In this document: piece by piece, positions 19,403 to 26,635 of the stretch
Layout: every line of letters starts with the position of its first letter
Numbering within the stretch: position 1 is the first letter of the stretch
Source of the DNA: Crossiella sp. SN42
Lineage (GTDB): Bacteria; Actinomycetota; Actinomycetes; Mycobacteriales; Pseudonocardiaceae
Direction of reading: 5' to 3'
Assembly: GCF_023897065.1 (NCBI RefSeq)
Contig: NZ_JAMHIV010000027.1
Location: 1 to 64,000 of the forward strand
DNA: 64,000 bases
The notes under the pieces: model-generated
The model's database searches: none
What the model was told of the DNA's origin: nothing
What the model saw: the letters and a program-made list of their open reading frames with translations, nothing else
Position numbers and translations under genes: made by a program

Positions 19403-20863
19403 GTGGTCAGGCCCTCGGTTCGGCACACGGTCTTGCGCGCGGTGGGCGCGTTGGCGCTGGTGGCGCTTGTTGGTGGGTGCGCCGTCAAGGTTGGTGGGGA
19501 GGCCAAGCGGGCTGGGGCCGTTCTTGATCCTGGGAAGGTCGCTGGGCTACCGGTTACCGAGGGGCCCAGTGGGGCTCGGGGTGGTGCGCCGGTGGCCACC
19601 ATCCAGGTGGACAACAGCGACAGTGGGCCGATGGACACGTTGGCGCGCAACGCGGTCGCCGATGTCCAGGACTACTGGATCGAGCGGTTTCCGAAGGACT
19701 TCGGGAAGCCGTTCCAGGCGGTGTCGCGGTACGTCTCCTACGACTCGGACGGGACGAACCTCCAGCTGTGCCGGACCAATACCAAGCAAATGGTGAACGC
19801 GTTCTTCTGTCCGTCCGAGGACACCATCGCGTGGGACCGGGGGCAGCTGCTGCCCCAGCTGGCCGATCGGTTCGGCGAGTTGGCCGTGGTGACCGTGTTG
19901 GCGCACGAGATCGGGCACGCCGTGTCGCAACGAGCAGGGCTGGCGAAGCCGGGGACGCCGACGATCGTCAGTGAGCAGCAGGCCGACTGCTTCACCGGGG
20001 CCTTCTTCAAACACATGGCTGACGGCAAGACCCCGCACTTCGTGGTGTCCACCGGTGAGGGCCTGAACAACGTGCTGCAGACGATGTTCTCGTTGCGGGA
20101 CCAGGTCGGCTCCTCCTTCACCAACAAGAACGCGCACGGCAACGCCTTCGACCGGGTGTCGGCCTTCCAGTTCGGGTTCAGCCAGGGGCCGGCGCGGTGC
20201 GCGCAGATCGATGCGGCGGAGATCCAGCGGCGGATCACCGAGCTGCCGTTCAAGGCGACGGACAGCTTCCGCGGGAACCTGCCGATCACGGCGGAGAACC
20301 TGCTGACCATCGTGGAAAACCTCAAGCTGGTGTTCAAGGAGTCCGGGGCGCAGCCGCCCGACGTGCTCAACGGCTCGGTGAGCTGCCCGGACGGCAAGGT
20401 GACCCAGCCTGCCTCCTACTGCCCAGCGACCAACTCGATCAGCCTGGAAGTGGAACAGCTCGCGCAGATCGGCGCGGCGCCGCAGCGCGGGGCGAAGAAG
20501 GGCATGGCGATCGGGGACTTCGCGGCGTTCGCCGAGGTGGCGTCGCGGTACGTGCTCTCGGTGCAGAAGGCGACCGGCTTCCCGCTCAGCGACACCAACG
20601 CGGGGCTGCGCACCGCCTGCCTGGTCGGCTCCTGGGCCGGGGCGTTGCTGGAACGGCCCAGCGGGGGACGCAACCCGGTGGGGACCATCCGGATCTCGGC
20701 GGGGGACCTGGACGAGGCGGTGGCCGAGCTGCTGTCCGGGAAGAGCCTGATCGCGGCGGATGTGAACGGGACGCATGTGCCGTCCGGGTTCGCGCGGATC
20801 GAGGCGTTCCGGATCGGGTTCATGGAGGGCAGCCCGCCGTGCGTCGAGGACTTCGGAGCCTGA
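19403..20863 (+). CDS. Lipoprotein neutral zinc metallopeptidase, paralogue 2
   Basis: The 486-residue protein is a paralogue of the 17306 gene: the same lipoprotein signal (lipobox LVGGC, Cys26), zinc motif HEIGH (His168), SEQQADCFTGAFFKHMADGK carrying the third ligand, and HGNAFDRVSAFQFGF. QQADCFTG is very close to the YpfJ-family signature. GTG 19403 has AAGGAG seven bases upstream and gives a signal like its paralogue. GTG 19358 with GGAGG upstream would add 15 residues and is the alternative. The pair looks like an old tandem duplication, since the lengths and spacers differ considerably. Confidence 0.83.
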   Translation: MVRPSVRHTVLRAVGALALVALVGGCAVKVGGEAKRAGAVLDPGKVAGLPVTEGPSGARGGAPVATIQVDNSDSGPMDTLARNAVADVQDYWIERFPKDFGKPFQAVSRYVSYDSDGTNLQLCRTNTKQMVNAFFCPSEDTIAWDRGQLLPQLADRFGELAVVTVLAHEIGHAVSQRAGLAKPGTPTIVSEQQADCFTGAFFKHMADGKTPHFVVSTGEGLNNVLQTMFSLRDQVGSSFTNKNAHGNAFDRVSAFQFGFSQGPARCAQIDAAEIQRRITELPFKATDSFRGNLPITAENLLTIVENLKLVFKESGAQPPDVLNGSVSCPDGKVTQPASYCPATNSISLEVEQLAQIGAAPQRGAKKGMAIGDFAAFAEVASRYVLSVQKATGFPLSDTNAGLRTACLVGSWAGALLERPSGGRNPVGTIRISAGDLDEAVAELLSGKSLIAADVNGTHVPSGFARIEAFRIGFMEGSPPCVEDFGA

Positions 20864-21345
20864 GCGAGGCAAGCCGGGCCAGGTAGGACCGGGCTCGAGC
20901 TGGGCCGGGCTGGGGCTGCGGATGGGCTGCCGCCAGGGCTGGGGATGGGCTGCCACCGGGGCTCGGCTGGAGCTGGGGCAGGGCTGGGTAATGGGCCGGG
21001 CCAGGCTGGGGGCGGGGCGGGGCTGCACAGCGCCGGGCTGGGCGGGGCGGGGCCGGGCTGGGCTGGGCGGGGCCGGGCTGGGCCGGGTTGAGGCTGGGGG
21101 CTGGGCAGGACCGGGCTGGGCGGCTGGGCAGGGCTGGGTTGGGCGGAAGCTGCGGTCAGAGCGGGTTCGGACCAGGCTGGGCTACGGGCCGCGCGGGCTC
21201 GCGGCAGCCGAGGCTGGGCTACGGGCCGCGCGGGCTGGCGCCAGCCGGGTTTGGGCTGGCGGGGCGGCTGCTGGCGGGACGCCTGGGCTGGGCATGGGAA
21301 TCCCCCGGGTGGGCCGTGTGGTGGCTCCCGGGGGATGTCCGCGGG
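20864..21345 (+). repeat. G-rich low-complexity spacer with GGGCTGGGC-type repeats
   Basis: Between convergent genes. The plus strand is dominated by runs such as GGGCTGGGCGGGGCCGGG, with many G3-G4 runs that could form quadruplexes. At its right end a segment containing GCTACGGGCCGCGCGGGCT is repeated at 21181 and 21218 (period 37). No gene is supported. Confidence 0.8.
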
Positions 21346-22338
21346 TCAGAACAGGGCGCTGGCCAGGTTTCGGCGGGCCTTCATCACTCGGTCGTCGGCT
21401 GGGTCGAAGAGCTCGAACAGGTCGACGAGGTGTTTGCGGGCTCGGTCTCGGTCTTCGCCTGCGGTGCGGCGGACCGCGTTGATCAGGCGGGTGAAGGCCT
21501 CTTCGACCTGGGAGGCGGCCAGTTCGGCGTCGGCGGCGGCGAGCTGGGCGTCCAGGTCGTCCGGGGTGGCGTCGGCCTTGGCGATGGCGGCGGGGTCCGC
21601 GGACTCGGCGCGAGCCGTGAAGCGGACCTGGGCGAGGGCGGCCTTTGCCATCTCGTTGGCCGGTTCGGCGGTGAGGATCTCCTGGTAGGCGGCCTCGGCT
21701 GCAGCGTAGTCGCCCTGGTCGAAGGCTTCTTCGGCGGCGACAAAGCGCGGGTCTTCCGGCTCCTCTTCCGCCGGCTGCTCGGCGGCGGCGCCTCGGTTGG
21801 CCTCCGCCGCGGCGATGCCGGGCAAACGGTCGCGCAGGGCGTCGATCAGGGTGGTCAGCCACTCGCGGATCTGCGGCTCGGGCAGGGCTCCGGCGAAGGC
21901 GTCCACGGGCTGGCCGCCGGCGATGGCGACCACCGTGGGCACCGACTGGACGCCGAAGAGCTGGGCGATGCGGGGGTTGGTGTCGACGTCGACCTTGGCC
22001 AGCAGCCAGGTGCCGCCGCTGGCCTCGGCCAGGCGTTCCAGCACCGGGGACAGCTGCTTGCACGGGCCGCACCAGGTGGCCCACAGGTCGACCACGACCG
22101 GGATCTGGAGTGAGCGCTCGACCACCTTGGCCTGGAAGTCGGCCTCGGTGACGTCGATGACCCACTCGCCACCGCCACCACCGGCCGCGGGGGCGCCGGG
22201 CTCGGACTGGGCGGGGCCGGCCGGCTGACGGGCTGCCGCGTCGGCCCTGGCCTTGAGCGCGGACAGGTCCACCGCTCCGGCGAGCGCGGCGGACAGTGCG
22301 GCGGTCTTACGAGGATCGGGCCTTGTCACGGTTTCCAT
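21346..22338 (-). CDS. Thioredoxin-TPR co-chaperone (YbbN/CnoX-like)
   Basis: The 330-residue protein has a disordered start, a thioredoxin domain with intact WCGPC (Cys90 and Cys93, in [20 protein letters not shown]) and cis-proline VQSVPTVVA, then a C-terminal TPR-like helical region ([20 protein letters not shown]). This matches the YbbN/CnoX family, which protects and hands over oxidised or unfolding proteins to chaperones. E. coli CnoX lacks an active CXXC; the one here is intact, so redox activity is plausible. Cytosolic. It stands alone on its strand with G-rich DNA after its stop. Confidence 0.92.
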   Translation of the reverse strand: METVTRPDPRKTAALSAALAGAVDLSALKARADAAARQPAGPAQSEPGAPAAGGGGGEWVIDVTEADFQAKVVERSLQIPVVVDLWATWCGPCKQLSPVLERLAEASGGTWLLAKVDVDTNPRIAQLFGVQSVPTVVAIAGGQPVDAFAGALPEPQIREWLTTLIDALRDRLPGIAAAEANRGAAAEQPAEEEPEDPRFVAAEEAFDQGDYAAAEAAYQEILTAEPANEMAKAALAQVRFTARAESADPAAIAKADATPDDLDAQLAAADAELAASQVEEAFTRLINAVRRTAGEDRDRARKHLVDLFELFDPADDRVMKARRNLASALF

Positions 22339-22652
22339 CCTGACACGACCCGGGTATGTCGCGCCGCCCGCCCGGCGATCCGGGTTGGCGGCGGCGGGGT
22401 CGTGTGGTGGTTCGGCCGCTCGCCGCGGTGCGCTGAAAGAGCACTGAGCGGCAATTCGCGGCGGGCGGGGTGTGGATTTCCAGGAAAAGCGGACCGCACC
22501 CGGGGAAACGGAATCGGCCGGGTGCGGTTGGTCATGCGCGGTACTTTTCCATGCCTTCGCGGGAGGAGTTCACGGGCGGGAGTGGATTACCGGCCGGAAT
22601 GGCTGGACCGGCGCCGGGGTGGAATTGTGTACAGTTGGCACTATGACGGTTG
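22339..22652. other. Intergenic region, no gene supported
   Basis: Lies between the start of the co-chaperone gene and the stop of the YqcI/YcgG-like gene. A 14-codon open frame at 22643-22687 exists, without a ribosome site. No hairpin with a T-tract or RNA gene was recognised. Confidence 0.4.
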
Positions 22653-23372
22653 TCACTCCTGCGGGGGCAGCTTCTTGGGCAGACTGACAGAACCGGCAGT
22701 TTTGCCAGTCACCCTGGGGGTGAACGGACACACCCAGTCGGGCTCGGTAAAACGACCCCCGTAATGCCTGGACTCATCCTCGTAGGCCAGGAAGCTGGGG
22801 TTGACCGACCCGTGGAACTCCATCTCGCGCTCCCGGATCCGCTCACGCATGGTGAAGAACTTCTCACGCAGCGCGTTGAACTGCACGTGCGAGTTGAACA
22901 CCACGGCGGGCCGGGGGAACCGGCGGCCCGGCCGGGAGGCGTTGGGGTGCATGCCGATGACGAAGAACGGGTGCCCGCCGACGCAGTAGGCGAAGTCGCT
23001 GCTACCAGGGTCGCTGCTGTACAGGCGGTACCAGCGCGTGCCCTGGGTCACGTCGTAGTCGTGCAGCGCCTGCAGCTGTCCCCACAGCAGCCGCTCGAAG
23101 TGCTGCTCGCTGGGACACTCCAGCTCGTCGAAGGTGGCCAGGAAGCTCGCGAAGCTCTTGTTGCTGAACTTCGTCTCCTTCGCGTAAGTGACCAGGTCGT
23201 GATGTAGAGCTGCGATTTCGGACACGTCACCGAAATCCCCGTAGTGGTGGTGCGTAATGGCGTTCTTGCGCAGCGCCGCCCGAGCGCCGAGACAGGCGAA
23301 GTCCTCGGCCGAGATGTGGTCGACCACCGCCTGGTAGGCGAGCGCTACCGGATCTGCTGTGCGAGGAGGCAT
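22653..23372 (-). CDS. YqcI/YcgG family protein (GntA-like)
   Basis: The 239-residue protein carries the family core YCVGGHPFFVIGMHPNASRP followed by RRFPRPAVVFNSHVQFNALR, with a preceding FSNKSFASFLATFDELECPS region. One characterised member, GntA, is a heme-dependent N-hydroxylase in guanitoxin biosynthesis, so an N-oxygenation role on a guanidine or amine is possible here but not shown. ATG 23372 has GGAGG only one base upstream, an unusually tight spacing. It lies 77 bases after icmA on the same strand and may be cotranscribed. No guanitoxin-type partner genes are present. Confidence 0.8.
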   Translation of the reverse strand: MPPRTADPVALAYQAVVDHISAEDFACLGARAALRKNAITHHHYGDFGDVSEIAALHHDLVTYAKETKFSNKSFASFLATFDELECPSEQHFERLLWGQLQALHDYDVTQGTRWYRLYSSDPGSSDFAYCVGGHPFFVIGMHPNASRPGRRFPRPAVVFNSHVQFNALREKFFTMRERIREREMEFHGSVNPSFLAYEDESRHYGGRFTEPDWVCPFTPRVTGKTAGSVSLPKKLPPQE

Positions 23373-23449
23373 GCCTCCATTAAGCCGGGGGTGACGCCCC
23401 GACTACAAGGAGCTTCCAGGAGGTGGAAGTGGCGCGGTAATGGCCCTGA

Positions 23450-25153
23450 TCAGAACCGGGCGGGCTCGGTATAGGTGCCCCATTCCTCACGGAGCACGTC
23501 GCAGATTTCGCCGAGAGTGGCCTCGGCGCGGGCCGCGGCGAGCATCGGTTCGATCAGACTGCCTTCGCCCCTGGCGACCGCGCGGAGTTCGGCAAGGGTC
23601 CCATCAACGGCTGACCGGTCGCGCTGGGCGCGGCGTTCGGCCAGGGTTTGTCTCTGTTCGATTTCAACCTCGTGACTAACCCGCAAAATCTCCAGAGAAT
23701 CCGCGGTGACGTCGGTGTGCACGTTGACCCCGACCATTTTCTTGTCACCCTTCTCCAGCGCCTGCTGGTACTCGAAGGCGGCGTCGGCGATCTCGCCGGT
23801 GAAGTAGCCGTCCTCGATGCCGCGCAGGATGCCCGAGGTCATCTCGCCGATCGGGTGGTTGCCGGCGGGCACGGCCAGCGCGGCCAGGTCCTTGATCCGC
23901 TGGAAGACGCGCTCGGCCTCGGCCTCCAGCCGGTCGGTGAGCGCCTCCACGTACCAGGAGCCGCCGAGCGGGTCGGCCACGTTGGTCACCCCGGTCTCGG
24001 CCATGATCACCTGCTGGGTGCTCAGCGCGATCTGCGCGGCCCGTTCGCTGGGCAGTGCCAGCACCTCGTCCAGCGCGTTGGTGTGCAAGGAGTTGGTGCC
24101 GCCGAGCACCGCGGACAGCGCCTCGATCGCGGTGCGCACGATGTTGTTGTCCGGCTGCTGCGCGGTCAGCGACACCCCCGCGGTCTGGGTGTGGAAGCGC
24201 AGCCACTGCGCCTTGTCCGTCTTGGCCCCGTAGACCTCGCGCAGCCAGCGGGCCCAGATCCGGCGGGCGGCGCGGAACTTGGCGATCTCCTCGAAGAAGT
24301 CGATGTGCGCGTCGAAGAAGAAGCTCAGCCCCGGCGCGAACTTCTCGATGTCCAGCCCCCGGGACAGGCCCAGCTCCACGTAGCCGAAGCCGTCGGCGAG
24401 GGTGAAGGCCAGCTCCTGCGCGGCGGTCGAGCCGGCTTCGCGGATGTGGTAGCCGGAGACCGACAGCGGCTTGTAGGCCGGGATGTGCTCCGCGCAGTAG
24501 GCCATCAGGTCGCCGATGAGCCGCAGGTGCGGTTCGGGCGCGAACAGCCACTCCTTCTGCGCGATGTACTCCTTGAAGATGTCGGTCTGCAGGGTCCCGT
24601 TGAGCCGCCCGAGGTCCGCGCCCTGGCGCTCGGCGGCCACCAGGTACATGCAGAACATCGGCACCGCGGGCCCGGAGATGGTCATCGAGGTGGTGACCTG
24701 CTCCAGCGGGATGCCCTCGAACAGGATGTCCATGTCCGCGGCGGAGTCGATGGCCACCCCGCAGTGCCCGACCTCGCCGAGGCTGCGCGGGTCGTCGGAG
24801 TCCCGGCCCATCAGCGTGGGCATGTCGAAGGCCACCGACAGCCCGCCGCCGCCCCTGCGCAGGATCATCCGGTAGCGCTCGTTGGTCTGCCTGGCGTTGC
24901 CGAACCCGGCGAACTGCCGGATGGTCCACTCCCGGCCGCGGTAGCCGGTCGGGTACAGGCCGCGGGTGAACGGGTACTCCCCCGGCCAGCCGATCCGCTC
25001 GAAGCCCGCCACCTGATCGCCTGGGCGGGGCCCGTACACCGGGTCCACCTCAAGGCCGGACAGGGTGCTGAAGTCAGCGTCCCTGACCTGGCCCTTCCGC
25101 TGTGCGTCCGCGTAGCGGTGCACCCAGCGCTCACGTCCGGCTTCGATGTCCAT
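23450..25153 (-). CDS. icmA: Isobutyryl-CoA mutase large subunit (IcmA-like)
   Basis: This B12-dependent acyl-CoA mutase large subunit has 567 residues and no cobalamin-binding domain, the size and layout of IcmA, whose small B12 subunit is separate. It contains TIRQFAGFG and GLSVAFDMPTLMGRDSDDPR. The residues that distinguish substrates are Phe81 and Gln199, equal to F80/Q198 of isobutyryl-CoA mutase; methylmalonyl-CoA mutase has Tyr/Arg. I therefore infer isobutyryl-/n-butyryl-CoA interconversion. GGAGG precedes the ATG. No small subunit gene is in the window. It fits with ccr, meaB and the epimerase further along. Confidence 0.85.
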   Translation of the reverse strand: MDIEAGRERWVHRYADAQRKGQVRDADFSTLSGLEVDPVYGPRPGDQVAGFERIGWPGEYPFTRGLYPTGYRGREWTIRQFAGFGNARQTNERYRMILRRGGGGLSVAFDMPTLMGRDSDDPRSLGEVGHCGVAIDSAADMDILFEGIPLEQVTTSMTISGPAVPMFCMYLVAAERQGADLGRLNGTLQTDIFKEYIAQKEWLFAPEPHLRLIGDLMAYCAEHIPAYKPLSVSGYHIREAGSTAAQELAFTLADGFGYVELGLSRGLDIEKFAPGLSFFFDAHIDFFEEIAKFRAARRIWARWLREVYGAKTDKAQWLRFHTQTAGVSLTAQQPDNNIVRTAIEALSAVLGGTNSLHTNALDEVLALPSERAAQIALSTQQVIMAETGVTNVADPLGGSWYVEALTDRLEAEAERVFQRIKDLAALAVPAGNHPIGEMTSGILRGIEDGYFTGEIADAAFEYQQALEKGDKKMVGVNVHTDVTADSLEILRVSHEVEIEQRQTLAERRAQRDRSAVDGTLAELRAVARGEGSLIEPMLAAARAEATLGEICDVLREEWGTYTEPARF

Positions 25154-25169
25154 CCGCGCCTCCAGACCG

Positions 25170-25202
25170 TGGTCGGCAGTCCAATAGTAGGACGACCGAC
25201 CA
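25170..25202 (-). promoter_or_regulatory. icmA promoter enclosed in a 33-bp operator
   Basis: On the icmA strand the order is TGGTCGGTCGTCC, spacer TACTATT, GGACTGCCGACCA. The 13-base arms pair at 11 positions, and the spacer holds a good -10 box, TACTAT. Transcription would start about 24 bases before the ATG. A repressor bound here would cover the -10. TetR-type proteins commonly use sites of this size; the protein is unknown, and neither TetR gene of the window is adjacent. Confidence 0.75.
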
Positions 25203-25217
25203 TGGCCGACCAGCGGG

Positions 25218-25517
25218 TCAGCCCTCGGTCAGGTGGGCCTCGACCCGCTCGACCTTCGCGGTGAGCTGGCCGGTGAAGCCGGGGCGGATGTCGGCCTTGA
25301 GCACCAGCGAAACCCGGGGACCGTAGGCGGCCACCGCGTCCACGGCCCGCTTCACCACCGCCATGACCTCGTCCCACTCGCCCTCGATGGTGGTGAACAT
25401 GGACGAGGTTTCGTTGGGCAGCCCCGATTCCCGGACCACCTTGACCGCGGCGGCGACCGCCTCGCTGACGCCACCGCCCGCACCACCGGACGGGCTGACA
25501 CTGAACGCGACGAGCAT
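25218..25517 (-). CDS. Thiamine-binding (MTH1187/YkoF-like) protein
   Basis: The 99-residue protein begins [20 protein letters not shown] and contains [20 protein letters not shown], matching the small MTH1187/YkoF thiamine-binding domain family, a ferredoxin-like fold forming oligomers in the cytosol. Its role in the cell is poorly defined. ATG 25517 has GGAGG eight bases upstream and is preferred over the GTG-extended frame at 25541. It sits just upstream of icmA on the same strand, with the icmA promoter/operator in the 64-base gap. It is divergent from the MarR gene. Confidence 0.85.
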   Translation of the reverse strand: MLVAFSVSPSGGAGGGVSEAVAAAVKVVRESGLPNETSSMFTTIEGEWDEVMAVVKRAVDAVAAYGPRVSLVLKADIRPGFTGQLTAKVERVEAHLTEG

Positions 25518-25603
25518 CGGCTGGGCCTCCCTGGGTTCCACGGTGTGAAAAAAGATCCATCTAGGCTGCTACTGCTGAGTACGCACTGCTAGTTTCAGAA
25601 GTC

Positions 25604-26107
25604 ATGACCGGCCATCCGCTCCCATTCGACCCGATCGCGCGGGCCGCCGAATCCTGGACCCAGCGCATCGGGCCTTCCGAGACGATGGCCGCGGTGACCA
25701 GCCTGATGCGGGTTCAGCAGATCGTGCAGTCGGCGGTGGACGCCTCGCTGAAGCCGCACCGGCTGACCTTCGCCAGGTACGAGGCGCTGGTGCTGCTGAC
25801 CTTCTCCCGGCGGGGCAGCCTGCCGATGCGGGTGATGGGCGAGCGGTTGCAGCTGCACCCGACCAGCGTGACCAACATCGTCGACCGCCTGGAGAGCGAC
25901 GGCCTGGTGCAGCGCGAGCCGCACCCGACCGACCGCCGCACCACCCTGGTGGCCATCACCGACGCCGGCCGGGACCGGATGAAGGTGGCCACCGAGGCGG
26001 TGGTGGAGGCCGGGTTCGGCCTGCAGGGGCTGAGCGGACCGGAGACGGTCCAGCTCACCGCCCTGCTGGCCAAGGTCCGGCTGGCCACCGGCGACTTCAC
26101 GGAGTGA
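25604..26107 (+). CDS. MarR family transcriptional regulator
   Basis: The 167-residue protein has the MarR winged helix: LTFARYEALVLLTFSRRGSL, the recognition helix in LQLHPTSVTNIVDRLESDGL, and the wing REPHPTDRRTTLVAITDAG. It is divergent from the thiamine-binding gene, with 86 bases between starts, so that gene and perhaps icmA are possible targets. The last bases overlap the DUF3817 gene tail-to-tail by 11 bases. No catalytic or sensor cysteine stands out, and the ligand is unknown. Confidence 0.92.
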   Translation: MTGHPLPFDPIARAAESWTQRIGPSETMAAVTSLMRVQQIVQSAVDASLKPHRLTFARYEALVLLTFSRRGSLPMRVMGERLQLHPTSVTNIVDRLESDGLVQREPHPTDRRTTLVAITDAGRDRMKVATEAVVEAGFGLQGLSGPETVQLTALLAKVRLATGDFTE

Positions 26108-26405
26108 CCGCGGCCGCCGTCCGCTTGTTCACCCAGCGCTCGAACACGATGGTGCCGAACGGCGGCACGCTCGCGATCAGCGCCCAGGTCGTGGTGCGCC
26201 CGTCCCAGTTCAGCGGCTCACGCACCATGAGCACCACGAACAGGTAGAGCACGAAGATCACTCCGTGCACCGGGCCGAAGATCTTCACGCCCAGGTCGTT
26301 GAAGACCATGACGTACTTGAAGAACATGCCGACCAGCAGGCCGGCCCAGGAAAACGCCTCGGCGATGGCTACCGCACGGAAACGCGCTGTGGGCGTAGCG
26401 AACAC
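26097..26405 (-). CDS. DUF3817 small membrane protein
   Basis: The 102-residue integral membrane protein contains FRAVAIAEAFSWAGLLVGMF, FGPVHGVIFVLYLFVVLMVR and IASVPPFGTIVFERWVNKR, the pattern of the DUF3817 family of actinobacteria, with about three membrane spans. Function unknown. GTG 26405 follows GGGAGGGAG; the longer open frame upstream is not supported. Its stop lies inside the end of the convergent MarR gene. Confidence 0.85.
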   Translation of the reverse strand: MFATPTARFRAVAIAEAFSWAGLLVGMFFKYVMVFNDLGVKIFGPVHGVIFVLYLFVVLMVREPLNWDGRTTTWALIASVPPFGTIVFERWVNKRTAAAVTP

Positions 26406-26603
26406 GCCGCTCCCTCCCTCGGGTGAAATGTCCGCTCTCCAGTGTGGTTGGTGATCGCGGTCACCTGGTCGGCGGGCGGTGCCAACGAGCGTGAGCTGGG
26501 AGTTCCAGGAACGCGCAAGATTCCCGCAGGGGCGCGCGGGCACGGTGGGGCTGTGTGGCGAACGGACGTCGAGGGGGTCGAGGGGGCGTTCGCCCACCCG
26601 GGA

Positions 26604-26631
26604 CCGGGCCCTGCGCAGCAGCAGGGCCCGG
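26604..26631 (-). terminator. Hairpin after the AfsR-like gene
   Basis: CCGGGCCCTGC and GCAGGGCCCGG form a perfect 11-bp stem with a 6-base loop, starting a few bases after the stop of the regulator gene at 26636. No T-tract follows, as is usual in high-GC actinomycetes. Confidence 0.7.
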
Positions 26632-26635
26632 CTCG

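Noticed and set aside
22643-22687. Fourteen-codon plus-strand open frame as a leader peptide
   Set aside because: No ribosome site, no attenuator, and the next gene is on the other strand.
23450-25153. Methylmalonyl-CoA mutase for the icmA gene
   Set aside because: Phe81 and Gln199 in place of Tyr and Arg, and absence of the B12 domain, favour isobutyryl-CoA mutase.
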